Source: an uncultured Bacteroidia bacterium
Lineage (GTDB): Bacteria; Bacteroidota; Bacteroidia; Bacteroidales; UBA932
Direction: 5' to 3'
Length of the DNA: 7,669 nt
Assembly (NCBI GenBank): GCA_902797895.1
Contig: CADBUS010000069.1
Coordinates: 1-7,669, forward strand
The notes under the pieces are model-generated. The model was not told where the DNA came from. It saw only the letters and a program-made list of their open reading frames with translations, and did not search any database. Each line of letters begins with the position of its first letter. Position 1 is the first letter of the stretch. Made by a program: the position numbers and the translations under genes. Positions 1-6,294 of this stretch are shown here, one piece after another.

Positions 1-95
1 AGTCAATAGAATCCCTTTCCAATATTTTAGTTTTCAATGAAGTGCCTGAATAATATAGGTGTAGTATGCCATAACTCGCGTAAAGCGCTGAGTTT

Positions 96-120
96 CTGCC
101 AATTTGGCAGGGGGGGGGGG
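96..120. repeat. 15-bp palindrome abutting an 11-G homopolymer
   Basis: Positions 96-110 read CTGCCAATTTGGCAG, with 7-bp arms around one central T. The final G of the palindrome starts an uninterrupted run of 11 G at 110-120. Homopolymer runs of this length are prone to slipped-strand length change. In other bacteria such tracts in promoters or coding sequence switch surface proteins on and off. Here the tract lies about 360 bp before a surface lipoprotein start and in no believable gene, so any effect would have to be on transcription or a leader RNA. The exact G count could also be a sequencing artefact. Confidence 0.7.
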
Positions 121-226
121 CATAAAAAGCTCATATTAAGCTATTTGCATAGTTGTAGCTTATTCATTAAATCTCTATTTTCTCAACTTTTTTCTGGTTT
201 CATACATTGTCATTTATTGTGCTTAG

Positions 227-298
227 GCAGCGAGAGCTGCACAGCCCCAGCCGCAGATATCCGCTTGTCGGCTAATCAAGGATGGGGACTCGTGCAGC
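227..298 (+). promoter_or_regulatory. GC-rich leader segment with mutually exclusive pairings
   Basis: Two foldings compete for the same bases. In the first, GCAGC (227-231) pairs with GCTGC (236-240) around a GAGA tetraloop. In the second, GCTGCAC (236-242) pairs with GTGCAGC (292-298), enclosing CCCC (245-248) with GGGG (284-287) and AGCCG (249-253) with CGGCT (269-273). A further segment, CACGAG at 380-385, is complementary to CTCGTG at 289-294, giving a third option. Nested plus alternative helices are what one expects from a regulatory leader or a structured small RNA. I do not recognise any known riboswitch, tmRNA, RNase P or 6S signature. The fold and the direction of transcription are inferred, and chance pairing in a GC-rich patch is the main alternative. 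Confidence 0.3.
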
Positions 299-398
299 CG
301 AGCTATGCTTTTGCTAAAAAGGAAATACGATACAGACATTCCAGCTCATCTTTTTTGACTCGTTTTTATCATTATTTCACACGAGCTGCAATGTCTTC

Positions 399-444
399 AG
401 GCCTGTTGCAGAGAAATGCTTATCCTCTCTCTCTGCAACGGCCT
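399..444 (+). terminator. Strong hairpin before the lipoprotein gene (terminator- or attenuator-like)
   Basis: AGGCC (399-403) and GTTGCAGAGA (405-414) pair with TCTCTGCAAC (430-439) and GGCCT (440-444). This gives 15 base pairs with a single bulged T at 404 and a 15-nt loop. The right arm runs into a short T-rich stretch (TTTCTT, 444-449). It lies 35 bp before the ATG at 480. It could end a transcript coming from the left, including a small RNA from the structured segment upstream, or it could attenuate the lipoprotein mRNA. The T tract is weak, so intrinsic termination is not certain. Confidence 0.45.
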
Positions 445-479
445 TTCTTATGTAATAACAAATGATAAAATAAAACACA

Positions 480-3400
480 ATGAATCAAAAAATTATCCGT
501 TTTCAGGAGCATCTTTATAGGTCTAAATTTTGTTTAGTCCTGTTTTTTGCTTCTGTTTTAGTTTTAAGTCTGTTTGTTACAGGCTGTTCAAAGGAAGATA
601 GCGGTGCCGGCTTTACCAACTCCGGCCGTCAGATAAGTTTTACAGCCTCTTCCGGTAACAGCTCTGCGGAGACCAAATCATCTGCTGAGTCTGCAGCCTC
701 TGCTGAAGGCTTGGATGAAACAATAGTAGGCTATGAGCTTGCCGGCGGCTCTGATTTTGGAGTTCTCACTATAGCAGATACTCCTAATGATGGCTTCTAT
801 CGCTATACCGCCTCCTCTCTCTCTTCATCCGATGAGAGCGATGCCTCTTACGAAATCTCTACCAAAACTCGTTATAGCGGTCAGTATACCACCGAGAGCG
901 GCAAGAAATATGAGCGTATCGACTGGGAGGTGGGGGATAAACTTACCCTTTGGAGCGACAAGGCTCGTGTAGTAACCTACCTCTCCAATAACGATAACGC
1001 TTGGGCCACTTACGAGATTCTTACCTCTACTATTGATGGTCGCAAAAGCAAAGGTACTATCGCTGCCGAGAACAATGGTAACGGCCTTTGGTGGGACAAG
1101 AGTGGCGGTGAGCATCTTTTTCTTGGTCTCTATCCCGATGTGGCTTCCGTAGGCTCCGGCACTTTTACTATACGTGATAATTCCACCCAATATGGTGTAG
1201 CCATTTCCGATATAGTAATGCCAGAGAATCAGGTTGCTAAGTGCGAGTCAGTAGGCTCTTTTACCTATCTTCCGGATATGAATTATGCCTATATGGGAAC
1301 TTCTGCCAAGAGTAACCCTGTTAACAGCTTGGAGATAAGCTTTGTACCAATGTTCAATGCCTACGAGTTCCGCCTATTGAAAGATAGCGATCGCTCTATT
1401 GTGATAAACAAAGTAACCTTAACCGAGATAGGTGTGAGCGGTGCTTACCTCTCCGGCAACAAGTGTCAGCTTCAGATGGGTGGCGCCCGCAGCAGCTTTG
1501 ACTCTAATCCATTCTCCAGCTATACTTTGCAGGCTCCTCTTTCTCACGATGCTTCTGATTTCAGCACAAGTATCTCCCTTACCTTTGCAGACAACAGCGG
1601 TTCACCTATTTCCGGTGTGGCTTTGGATAAAACCAATCCAACCTCTTTTACTCTCCTCTCCTTGCCAAGGGATATAACTCGCTTGAAGTTGGTGTTGGAT
1701 TTAACCATAGATGGTACAGCCAAACAACGTACCCTTGAGCTTAAAAAGAAGAATGGCGATTGGGTAACTCTTTCCAAAGGGCGTAAGTTATTGATAAGCA
1801 GTATGAATATATCTGATATAGGTTACGAGATAATAACTCCGAGCGAGATAGTAGTAGAGAATGCCGCAACCCCAAAAAGCAAGAGTTTTGAGATAGAGTC
1901 TTACAAGATAGACCGTACCAGCGGCGTTAAAACCAAGTTGAATATCTCCAAGATAGAGTACTCTGCAGCTAATCCTGATGGCACAAACAAAGAGGAGTGG
2001 AGTACCACCCCTCCTTCTGGAATGACCTCTGCCGTGAGTCTTACAAATACTACCGGCACTACTTATGGAGGTACTATAAATGTAGATGCCAATTCTGCCG
2101 CCTCATCAGATAATCGTGCAACCAGAACCGGCCACCTCGCTTCACGCGATAATGGCAAGAGTTCCTCCTCTCCTGAGGACCTCTCACTTATGGAAACAGA
2201 TGGAACAGAGCGTTTTCCACAGCTTCCTGTAACCGCTAATTCATACGTTGTAAGAAAGAAGGGGTGGTATGCATTTCCTGTAGTATATGGTAATGCTATA
2301 GATGGTCTCAAGGGTAGTACAATAGATGGTATCTCATACAATAACAAAGATGCCTACGCTCCAAATTACGCTCCAGCATCGCGATTGTATTTAACTCCAT
2401 TCAGAAATGCAATATATAACTCTCTTAATACTCAGTCTTGTATAAATAATCCATATATTCATAGAGACTTGGGTATCAATCCAAGCGGCGATGCCGCAGA
2501 TCTTGTAAGCAACTTTAATGTAGTTGTTGTATGGGTAGATCTTCCATCCGGCCAGAATTTTATTTCAGATTTGGAGTTGGTTTCAACTCCTGCAGGTTGT
2601 GCTCTTAGTGGTGTTCCTTATATTCGCTTTAGGATAAACGAGAATATTCAGGAGGGTAATGCCGTTATAGCTTTGAGAAATAGCTCTAATATAATAGTTT
2701 GGAGTTGGCACATTTGGGTAAGTGACAGCGATTTTACAACAAAAACCGTTTATCATAAAGAAAATTTGAGCGATGCCTCTCTTACTGCAACATCTGAGTT
2801 ATTACCTTTTACTCTTGGCTATAATGCTGAGGACGAGAAATGGCTAAACGAACGTGTTTGGTATATGCGCTTTACTCAAGAAATCTCCAATGAGCAAAAG
2901 GTAGTAAAGATTATGCAACCTATTTTAATTGAGAGTTTACAAGCAACATCTCTTTTTTATCAGTGGGGGCGCAAAGATCCAATACTTGGCTCTTCTGGCT
3001 TACCAAATCCCGTTAATAAAAATCATCACTCTCCAAGCGGTTATGTTATAACTTCAGATAATGTAACAGTTAATACATATTATTTTGAAACAGGAAGTAA
3101 TGGAAATTCAGGATTTCCAAACTTTGGTTTTTCAATTCAAAATCCTCACAGATTTCTTTATGGTATAGGTGGTACTCCTTTAAATACATTTAATTATTAT
3201 GGGCGCCAGTTAGATGCCTATTATAACCTGTGGAATGCTCAGCAAACAACAGCTGCAGGTCAGAACCGCAATACGACCGGATTGAATATTCCTGTAATAA
3301 AGACAATTTATGATCCTTGCCCACCAGGTTACTCTGTGACAAGAGCATACGTTTTTACAGGTGGTTGGGGAACTCAATATGGTACTACTAATTTTGTGTA

Positions 3401-3785
3401 TAACCACGATTATAAATACAAAGAGAGGAACTGGTATGGTTTGGAGGGTTTTAATAATACAGAAGAGTATGTGAGCCATTTCAAAGGTGTTTTCTTCTAC
3501 ACCAACCCTACGGAGCAATCAACAAAGACTTTTGAAAATACCATTTTTATACCCTCTGCTGCATATAGATATCCAAGAACTGACAAGCAGTTATATTATG
3601 TCGGAGGTGGAATTCAGCTGCTTCTTTCCAATGCTTCTTATAGGACTGATGCGGCAGGCGTTCCTTATGTACAAAATAATTATTGGGTACTCGGCCAAGG
3701 ATGTGCCAATTTGTTTGATTCATTTTATGTGTATCGGGATAACTGGCAAACAATGGGATTCCAAATCATACCTATGAAAAATTAG
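480..3785 (+). CDS. Large surface lipoprotein, Mfa/fimbrillin-like with C-terminal FISUMP-like region
   Basis: A 1101-residue protein with no enzyme motifs, probably an adhesin-like or pilus-related surface protein. Residues 17-35 form a hydrophobic lipoprotein signal ending in the lipobox FVTGC, which places the lipidated cysteine at 36. The next residues, SKED, fit the K-(D/E)2 surface-export signal described in Bacteroidota, so display outside the cell is likely. A Ser/Ala-rich spacer follows (about 55-80). WEVGDKLTLW near 149 and the beta-rich region to about 450 resemble Mfa-like/fimbrillin N-terminal domains. TANSYVV...VYGNAIDG (about 585-610), WSWHIWVSD (about 740), YQWGRKDP (about 826) and YDPCPPGY (about 944) are signature stretches of Bacteroidales surface proteins with a FISUMP-type C-terminus. 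The start is supported by the signal peptide directly after the ATG, an in-frame TAA at 471 and an A-rich leader. It stands alone on its strand and ends in a strong terminator. No other pilus genes are in view, so ligand and role are unknown. Confidence 0.88.
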   Translation: MNQKIIRFQEHLYRSKFCLVLFFASVLVLSLFVTGCSKEDSGAGFTNSGRQISFTASSGNSSAETKSSAESAASAEGLDETIVGYELAGGSDFGVLTIADTPNDGFYRYTASSLSSSDESDASYEISTKTRYSGQYTTESGKKYERIDWEVGDKLTLWSDKARVVTYLSNNDNAWATYEILTSTIDGRKSKGTIAAENNGNGLWWDKSGGEHLFLGLYPDVASVGSGTFTIRDNSTQYGVAISDIVMPENQVAKCESVGSFTYLPDMNYAYMGTSAKSNPVNSLEISFVPMFNAYEFRLLKDSDRSIVINKVTLTEIGVSGAYLSGNKCQLQMGGARSSFDSNPFSSYTLQAPLSHDASDFSTSISLTFADNSGSPISGVALDKTNPTSFTLLSLPRDITRLKLVLDLTIDGTAKQRTLELKKKNGDWVTLSKGRKLLISSMNISDIGYEIITPSEIVVENAATPKSKSFEIESYKIDRTSGVKTKLNISKIEYSAANPDGTNKEEWSTTPPSGMTSAVSLTNTTGTTYGGTINVDANSAASSDNRATRTGHLASRDNGKSSSSPEDLSLMETDGTERFPQLPVTANSYVVRKKGWYAFPVVYGNAIDGLKGSTIDGISYNNKDAYAPNYAPASRLYLTPFRNAIYNSLNTQSCINNPYIHRDLGINPSGDAADLVSNFNVVVVWVDLPSGQNFISDLELVSTPAGCALSGVPYIRFRINENIQEGNAVIALRNSSNIIVWSWHIWVSDSDFTTKTVYHKENLSDASLTATSELLPFTLGYNAEDEKWLNERVWYMRFTQEISNEQKVVKIMQPILIESLQATSLFYQWGRKDPILGSSGLPNPVNKNHHSPSGYVITSDNVTVNTYYFETGSNGNSGFPNFGFSIQNPHRFLYGIGGTPLNTFNYYGRQLDAYYNLWNAQQTTAAGQNRNTTGLNIPVIKTIYDPCPPGYSVTRAYVFTGGWGTQYGTTNFVYNHDYKYKERNWYGLEGFNNTEEYVSHFKGVFFYTNPTEQSTKTFENTIFIPSAAYRYPRTDKQLYYVGGGIQLLLSNASYRTDAAGVPYVQNNYWVLGQGCANLFDSFYVYRDNWQTMGFQIIPMKN

Positions 3786-3825
3786 GTAGAGCTCTCATCT
3801 AATAGATGATTATAAACTAAGTAAT

Positions 3826-3867
3826 GAGCTGACTAAAAGATTCTTCTTTTAGTCAGCTCTCTTTTTT
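3826..3867 (+). terminator. Intrinsic terminator of the lipoprotein gene
   Basis: GAGCTGACTAAAAGA (3826-3840) pairs perfectly with 3845-3859 (15 bp, loop TTCT). The run TCTTTTTT follows at 3860-3867. It begins 40 bp after the TAA of the lipoprotein gene. The T run touches the stop codon of the convergent helix-hairpin-helix gene (3866-3868). The opposite strand has no comparable T run after the stem, so termination of the leftward transcript here would be weaker. A smaller hairpin, TCATCT/AGATGA at 3795-3809, lies between the stop codon and the terminator. Confidence 0.9.
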
Positions 3868-4939
3868 ACTCTTCTATAATGTAGGGGCGGAGTTTTTCTG
3901 CGGCCTCTGCGGTGAGGATATTGTTTTTAACAAGATTGGAGAGGGTGCAGCTCTCTTCTCCTTCTGTTTGGATAAAGAGTCTGATTCCGCGTGCATTATA
4001 AGCTCCTATGTATGGGTGCTGTTTGAGAAATTCCTGCTTTGCATTTTTTAGAGAAAACTTTTTTATGCCCGCAGGGTGAACAAAAATCTGCCCTCTAATG
4101 CGGTTAAATTTCTCCTCATCCATACCTCTTATCTCCAAAAGTTGCTCGGTGTGAGCAAAGCTGCCGAGCTTTTCCCGTAGCTTTAAAATCTCTCTGCAAA
4201 AATAGGGGCCTATCCCCTTAACGGCCATAAGTGCCACACTATCAGCCTCATTCAAATCTATGCTTGTGGTGTTATACTTTGTGGTGTTTCCCGCTTTGTG
4301 GCTTTCTCTTCTATAATTACCTGTTGTAGAATTTTCCGTTTTGAAATCATCTCTTGTAAGGTATTCTTTTGTAGAGTATCCTGTTTTGGAGTTTTGTGTT
4401 TTAGAATATTCTCTTGTAAAATTGTTTGTTGTAGAATATCCCTTTGTAGAGTTTTCTCTTACGGAATGTTCCTTTGTTTTTGCAGATGGTTTTGCTCTCT
4501 CTCTTTTTGTGAAGCCTCTTCTTTTTGTTGCCTGAACTTTCTCTCCTGCAACCGAATCGGGCAACTTTATATATGGCTCCAACAGCAGATATTTAGCCTC
4601 ATCTACAACATAAAGTTTTGCAAAATCTCTCTTTTTTAGAAACTTGCCCCCTTTATCACGATAGTGTATTACCGTAGCAGCCTGTTTTTGAGAGAAGCCG
4701 AGCATCTGCAGGCTGTCTATCGGAATTGTATTTGGGTTAAATTCAAAGAGTAGAGCTGTAGCCTGCCCTTCTGAATTGGGGAGACTTTCCTTACTCTCTT
4801 TGGATGAGCATTTTTCTACAACAAAAACACCTATTTGGTAGATTAGCATTAGGGCCATCAGCCCGATAACTCCCTTAGCCTTGCTCGGAGTTATCTGCCC
4901 TGCATCCGCTACTCTCTTTCTCATAATCTTTCTCCTCAT
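3866..4939 (-). CDS. Membrane-anchored helix-hairpin-helix (ComEA-like) protein with repeat linker
   Basis: A 357-residue protein. A basic N-terminus is followed by one membrane span (about 23-41), with the rest probably on the far side. Three helix-hairpin-helix-like units follow. The first is about 65-125 (FNPNTIPIDSLQMLGF, then KYLLLEPYI). The second, about 226-288, is the best, with DLNEADSVALMAVKGIGPYF matching the ComEA-type pattern. The third, about 293-357, is weaker (HPYIGAYNARGIRLFI). Such domains bind DNA backbone without sequence preference, and ComEA is the periplasmic DNA receptor in transformation. Bacteroidota carry many proteins of this type without proof of competence, so that role is inference. 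Residues 157-226 are a Ser/Thr/Asn/Tyr-rich five-residue repeat between the first and second domains. The gene overlaps the end of rsmI by 65 nt. ATG at 4924 is an alternative start, 7 nt after AGGAG, which would shorten the overlap to 50 nt. Confidence 0.85.
   Translation of the reverse strand: MRRKIMRKRVADAGQITPSKAKGVIGLMALMLIYQIGVFVVEKCSSKESKESLPNSEGQATALLFEFNPNTIPIDSLQMLGFSQKQAATVIHYRDKGGKFLKKRDFAKLYVVDEAKYLLLEPYIKLPDSVAGEKVQATKRRGFTKRERAKPSAKTKEHSVRENSTKGYSTTNNFTREYSKTQNSKTGYSTKEYLTRDDFKTENSTTGNYRRESHKAGNTTKYNTTSIDLNEADSVALMAVKGIGPYFCREILKLREKLGSFAHTEQLLEIRGMDEEKFNRIRGQIFVHPAGIKKFSLKNAKQEFLKQHPYIGAYNARGIRLFIQTEGEESCTLSNLVKNNILTAEAAEKLRPYIIEE
4262..4471. repeat. Degenerate 15-bp tandem repeat, 14 units, in frame
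   Basis: The stretch divides without a gap into 14 units of 15 bp. On the + strand many units begin TNTTGTAGA or a close variant and end in TTC or TCC, for example TTTTGTAGAGTATCC at 4367-4381. Each unit equals five codons of the leftward helix-hairpin-helix gene, giving peptides such as ENSTK, GYSTT, NNFTR, EYSKT, QNSKT and GYSTK. Units differ at several positions, so the array is old or under weak constraint. The period stays exactly in frame, which implies selection for an open linker of variable length. Confidence 0.9.
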
Positions 4940-5615
4940 CTTTTCCAGCTATTATTACAACTATTTCTCCTTTGGGCGGTTGGGTGGTGTAGTGTTGGAT
5001 TATCTCCTTGATAGTTCCTCTTACGCACTCGCTATGTAGCTTTGTAAGTTCCCTGCATACAGCACATTGCCTGCTCTCAGATGTAAACTCGGAGAGAGCT
5101 TGCAACATCTTTACGAGGCGGAAAGGTGATTCGTAAACTATTGTGGTAATTTCTCTTTGGGCAATCTCTTTAAGGCGTGTCTGCCGCCCCTTTTTCTGCG
5201 GCAAAAAGCCCTCAAAGCAGAAGCGGTCTGCCGGCAGGCCGGAGGCGGTAAGTGCCGGAACAAAGGCAGTTGCACCTGGGAGAGCCTCTACCTCAATTCC
5301 GCTCTCTATGCAGGCTCTTGTAAGCAAAAAGCCCGGATCTGATATCCCCGGAGAGCCGGCATCTGTAATAAGTGCAGCATTCTTTCCGCCTGCAATTCGC
5401 TCAACTATAGACTCTGTGCGTTTATGCTCGTTGAACTTGTGGTAGCTCTCAATATGGGTAGAGATATTGTATTTGCTTAGTAAAAAGCCACTTGTGCGAG
5501 TATCCTCTGCATAAATAATATCCACCTCCTTAAGAATACGCAAGGCTCTTAAAGTAATATCCTCTAAATTTCCTACGGGTGTTGGTACCAGAAATAGCTT
5601 TCCCTGCTCTCCCAT
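4875..5615 (-). CDS. rsmI: 16S rRNA (cytidine1402-2'-O)-methyltransferase RsmI
   Basis: RsmI adds a methyl group from S-adenosylmethionine to the 2'-OH of C1402 in 16S rRNA, tuning decoding in the ribosomal P site. The 246-residue product has the expected length. The family motifs occur in order: LVPTPVGNLEDITLRAL (9-25), AEDTRTS (36-42), SYHKFNEH (57-64), ITDAGSPGISDPG (83-95), LPGATAFVPALTASGLP, FEGFLPQKKGR, VYESPFR and a final GEIVVIIAG. The open frame extends 50 codons further upstream, but I chose the ATG at 5615. It places the conserved N-terminus directly after the start, and the longer version would run across the promoter region and into tdk. The charged tail after IIAG overlaps the start of the helix-hairpin-helix gene, indicating co-transcription. 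It is divergent from tdk, with 55 bp between the two starts. Confidence 0.95.
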   Translation of the reverse strand: MGEQGKLFLVPTPVGNLEDITLRALRILKEVDIIYAEDTRTSGFLLSKYNISTHIESYHKFNEHKRTESIVERIAGGKNAALITDAGSPGISDPGFLLTRACIESGIEVEALPGATAFVPALTASGLPADRFCFEGFLPQKKGRQTRLKEIAQREITTIVYESPFRLVKMLQALSEFTSESRQCAVCRELTKLHSECVRGTIKEIIQHYTTQPPKGEIVVIIAGKDEEKDYEKESSGCRADNSEQG

Positions 5616-5636
5616 CTTTTTCTCTCTTTTTTTTGT

Positions 5637-5644
5637 TAAATTTG
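5637..5644 (+). promoter_or_regulatory. Probable -7 element for tdk
   Basis: TAAATTTG is an exact match to the Bacteroidota -7 consensus TAnnTTTG. No TTTG lies at the usual distance upstream, where the sequence is only T-rich, so the promoter is incomplete by consensus. Transcription would begin near 5651, about 20 nt before the ATG at 5671. This argues against the in-frame GTG at 5644, because that codon sits on the last base of the element and would lie ahead of the transcript. Confidence 0.45.
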
Positions 5645-5657
5645 TGGTTACAACAGA

Positions 5658-5690
5658 CAAAAGTAGCAAAATGTTTCTGGAAAATGCAAA
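5658..5690 (-). promoter_or_regulatory. Bacteroidota-type promoter for rsmI
   Basis: Read leftward, TTTG (5690-5687) is followed after 21 nt by TACTTTTG (5665-5658). This matches the Bacteroidota -33 element TTTG and the -7 element TAnnTTTG exactly, with a plausible spacing. Transcription would start near 5651, about 35 nt before the rsmI ATG at 5615. The -33 element lies inside the first codons of tdk, so the two divergent genes share DNA for their start signals. Confidence 0.6.
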
Positions 5691-6252
5691 ACAGGCGGGC
5701 TGGCTTGAGGTTATATGCGGCTCAATGTTCTCAGGTAAAACCGAGGAGCTTATAAGGCGCCTCAAGAGGGCTAACTTTGCACGTCAGAGAGTGCAGATTT
5801 TCAAGCCGGCTATAGATGTGCGCTACTCCGAGAGTGATGTTGTTTCTCACGATAGCCGCTCAATTGCATCAATAGCAGTAGATTCTTCGCAGAATATTCT
5901 GCTTTATGCCACAGATGTGGATGTTGTGGGGATAGATGAGGCACAGTTTTTTGACGATGGTCTTGTAGAGGTTTGCACAGAGTTGGCAAACAAGGGGATA
6001 AGGGTTATTTGCGCCGGCCTGGATATGGACTATTTGGGTAATCCGTTTGGGCCGATGCCTGCCTTAATGGCTAAAGCCGAGTATATTACAAAGGTACACG
6101 CTATATGTGTAAAATGCGGCCAGCCTGCCCACATATCTCACCGCCTGCCATCTGTTACAGGCCGCGGCGCCGATGAGCAGGTCCTTATCGGTGAACACGA
6201 TAAATACGAGCCGCTCTGCCGTCACTGTTTTAATGAAGCATTAAAACAGTGA
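5671..6252 (+). CDS. tdk: Thymidine kinase (type II, zinc-binding)
   Basis: Tdk phosphorylates thymidine (and deoxyuridine) to the monophosphate using ATP, the first step of thymidine salvage in the cytoplasm. The 193-residue product shows the P-loop GSMFSGKT (17-24), the catalytic and Mg-binding segment DEAQFF (89-94, Glu90 as the likely base), and two cysteine pairs for structural zinc, C146/C149 and C183/C186. ICAGLDMDYLGNPFGPMP (113-130) is a family hallmark. The ATG at 5671 is preferred: the only earlier in-frame option is a GTG at 5644 that coincides with the promoter box, and AGTAGCAAA before the ATG is a typical A-rich leader. It is divergent from rsmI. The last 14 codons lie in a perfect palindrome (6211-6263): the arm encoding the second Cys pair is mirrored across the stop codon, so the final ALKQ is specified by the mirrored arm. 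Length and zinc ligands are intact, so the enzyme is probably functional. Confidence 0.96.
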   Translation: MFLENAKQAGWLEVICGSMFSGKTEELIRRLKRANFARQRVQIFKPAIDVRYSESDVVSHDSRSIASIAVDSSQNILLYATDVDVVGIDEAQFFDDGLVEVCTELANKGIRVICAGLDMDYLGNPFGPMPALMAKAEYITKVHAICVKCGQPAHISHRLPSVTGRGADEQVLIGEHDKYEPLCRHCFNEALKQ

Positions 6253-6263
6253 CGGCAGAGCGG
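6211..6263. repeat. Perfect 25-bp inverted repeat across the tdk stop codon
   Basis: The left arm (6211-6235) is the exact reverse complement of the right arm (6239-6263), with only AAG between them. The arms begin CCGCTCTGCCGTCACTG and end AGTGACGGCAGAGCGG. The left arm encodes PLCRHCFN of Tdk, including the family-conserved Cys pair, so it is the original and the right arm is the likely copy. The right arm supplies the last codons and the TGA (6250-6252). No T run follows, so this is not a standard intrinsic terminator, though the hairpin would be very stable in the mRNA and could protect its 3' end. Confidence 0.95.
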
Positions 6264-6294
6264 GCTGTCCCACAACCCTGCCGCACTTAAAGTT
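6237..6294. repeat. 58-bp direct repeat, copy 1
   Basis: This segment begins AGCATTAAAACAGTGACGG, covers the final tdk codons, stop and right palindrome arm, and ends GCACTTAAAGTT. It matches 6419-6476 at 55 of 58 positions; the differences are G/T at 6263, C/G at 6276 and C/A at 6282. The copies are offset by 182 bp. Confidence 0.95.

Larger units (their letters stand above)
1..479. other. Long non-coding leader upstream of the lipoprotein gene
   Basis: No convincing gene is visible in this stretch. One open frame (37-465, +) exists, but it runs through the G tract at 110-120 and through the strong hairpin at 399-444. Its Cys/Ser/Leu-rich translation has no signal peptide or family resemblance, so I treat it as chance. 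In the third forward frame, positions 3-53 read as 16 residues followed by TAA; this could be the tail of a gene entering from the left but is too short to judge. The bases just before the ATG at 480 are A-rich (AAAATAAAACACA), as usual for Bacteroidota starts, with no Shine-Dalgarno. I found no exact TAnnTTTG promoter box. The nearest is TGCTTTTG at 306-313, with one mismatch and no partner TTTG at the right distance. An untranslated leader of more than 100 nt is possible. Confidence 0.6.

Noticed and set aside
37..465. 142-codon open frame before the lipoprotein gene
   Set aside because: It contains the G homopolymer, the competing helices and the 15-bp hairpin. The translation has no recognisable domain or signal, and a fused frame with the gene at 480 is excluded by an in-frame TAA at 471.
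825..1190. 121-codon open frame opposite the lipoprotein gene
   Set aside because: It is a shadow of the real gene on the other strand with no domain or plausible start context. The same applies to the opposite-strand frames at 2063-2347, 3210-3518 and 3547-3753.
4262..4471. True pentapeptide-repeat (beta-helix) domain or CRISPR array
   Set aside because: The central position lacks the regular Leu/Phe of pentapeptide-repeat proteins. The units are contiguous 15-mers without spacers and are in coding frame, so neither label fits.
4298..4639. Cys/Phe-rich forward open frame opposite the HhH gene
   Set aside because: Its composition is simply the complement of the 15-bp repeat and Ser/Thr/Lys codons of the real gene.
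5644..5670. Nine-codon N-terminal extension of tdk from GTG at 5644
   Set aside because: The GTG begins on the last base of the TAAATTTG promoter element, upstream of the expected transcript start, and the ATG at 5671 leaves enough residues before the P-loop.
5616..5765. 50-codon N-terminal extension of rsmI
   Set aside because: It would overlap the tdk coding start and the promoter boxes; the conserved RsmI N-terminus begins right after the ATG at 5615.
6211..6263. Canonical intrinsic terminator for tdk
   Set aside because: The hairpin is strong but overlaps the coding sequence and is followed by GCTGTCCCAC instead of a T run.
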